Positions 19,649 through 19,931 of a stretch of 19,931 nt of DNA are shown here, piece by piece. Every line of letters begins with the position of its first letter. Positions within the stretch are counted from its first letter, which is position 1. Source of the DNA: Conexibacteraceae bacterium (GTDB lineage: Bacteria > Actinomycetota > Thermoleophilia > Solirubrobacterales > Solirubrobacteraceae); assembly GCA_009785395.1 (NCBI GenBank), contig WQWK01000004.1, positions 1 through 19,931 on the forward strand, written 5' to 3'. Made by a program: the position numbers and the translations under genes. The notes under the pieces are model-generated. The model saw only the letters and a program-made list of their open reading frames with translations, had not been told where the DNA came from and did not search any database.

Positions 19649-19931
19649 ATGCCGCAGGCCCGTTCCGCCGGAACCAGCACCAACAAGTCGACGGCCGCGA
19701 AGCCCGCTGCCGCTGCGAAGCCCGCTGCCGCCGCCAAGCCGGCCGCCGCCAAGCCGGCCGCCGCCAAGAAGCCTGCCGCGGCGAAGTCCGCCGCTGCCAA
19801 GAAGCCGGCCGCCAGCAGGGCGACTGCCGCGAAGTCGTCCGCCACCGCCAAGAAGCCGGCCGCCGCCAAGAAGCCGGCCGCCGCCAAGAAGCCCGCCGCG
19901 AGCAAGGCCGCGTCGAGCACGGCCGGCAGCG
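19649..19931 (+). CDS. Ala/Lys/Pro-rich histone-H1-like protein, 3' end missing
   Basis: ATG 19649 has AAGGAG 6 nt before it and opens a frame without stop to the window edge (94 codons). After SAGTSTNKST the protein is built of repeats such as AAAKPAAAAK and AAAKKPAAAK, with about one Lys per four residues and almost no other side chains except Ser and Thr. Such tails occur on histone-H1-like and HU-type nucleoid proteins of actinobacteria, and also as N-terminal extensions of phasin-like granule proteins, so the missing C-terminus is needed to decide. It is divergent from tgt. The 117 nt between the start codons contain a 7-bp stem (19581-19587 with 19596-19602). Confidence 0.8.
   Translation, partial: MPQARSAGTSTNKSTAAKPAAAAKPAAAAKPAAAKPAAAKKPAAAKSAAAKKPAASRATAAKSSATAKKPAAAKKPAAAKKPAASKAASSTAGS
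19847..19894 (+). repeat. 18-bp tandem repeat in the Ala/Lys-rich gene
   Basis: GCCAAGAAGCCGGCCGCC is repeated exactly at 19847-19864 and 19865-19882 and continues imperfectly to 19894, coding AKKPAA units. Related, more diverged units lie upstream in the gene. This suggests growth by slippage or unequal exchange. Confidence 0.85.

Overview
The window is a 19.9-kb high-GC chromosomal segment. Densely packed genes, 4-nt start/stop overlaps, leaderless-type promoters, a tRNA without encoded CCA, ECF sigma factors paired with membrane proteins, and a transmembrane Ser/Thr kinase all point to an actinobacterium. Protein style (a Tgt with an extra loop, a membrane-anchored beta-propeller beside an ECF factor, an Ala/Lys-rich nucleoid-type protein) reminds me of Thermoleophilia/Solirubrobacterales. 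That placement is by recognition and was not computed.

Layout. Positions 1-4714 (+) hold an ABC importer (solute-binding protein cut by the window edge, fused double permease, ATPase), followed by overlapping genes for a two-repeat membrane protein with ExxE motifs and a 67-residue membrane protein. Positions 4757-5759 (-) hold a cupin and a secreted Cys-rich, Thr-rich protein. Positions 5760-6300 are gene-poor and contain a frameshifted remnant of a DUF2568/YrdB-like membrane protein.

Positions 6309-10973 (-) carry two back-to-back ECF sigma modules. One is sigma plus a single-pass membrane protein. The other is a small secreted protein, sigma, a membrane-anchored beta-propeller and a secreted YVTN propeller, with overlapping stops and starts. 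tRNA-Gly(CCC) follows at 11036-11108 (-). Positions 11188-12215 (+) hold a TlpA/CcmG-type thioredoxin and CcmH, both for cytochrome c maturation.

Positions 12216-15158 (-) are rlmH, a TrkA-N ion channel and argS. Positions 15181-18333 (+) hold a DUF3467 protein, a metallophosphoesterase, a low-complexity lipoprotein and a transmembrane Ser/Thr kinase. tgt (-) follows, then the start of an Ala/Lys-rich protein (+) that runs off the window.

The strongest oddity is argS. Its catalytic HIGH signature reads VAAS in an otherwise intact, in-frame gene. Next are the channel whose selectivity filter lacks GYG, the ECF/propeller module, the possible metal-transport cluster at the left end, and hairpins placed at translation starts. 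No CRISPR array, insertion sequence or prophage was seen.
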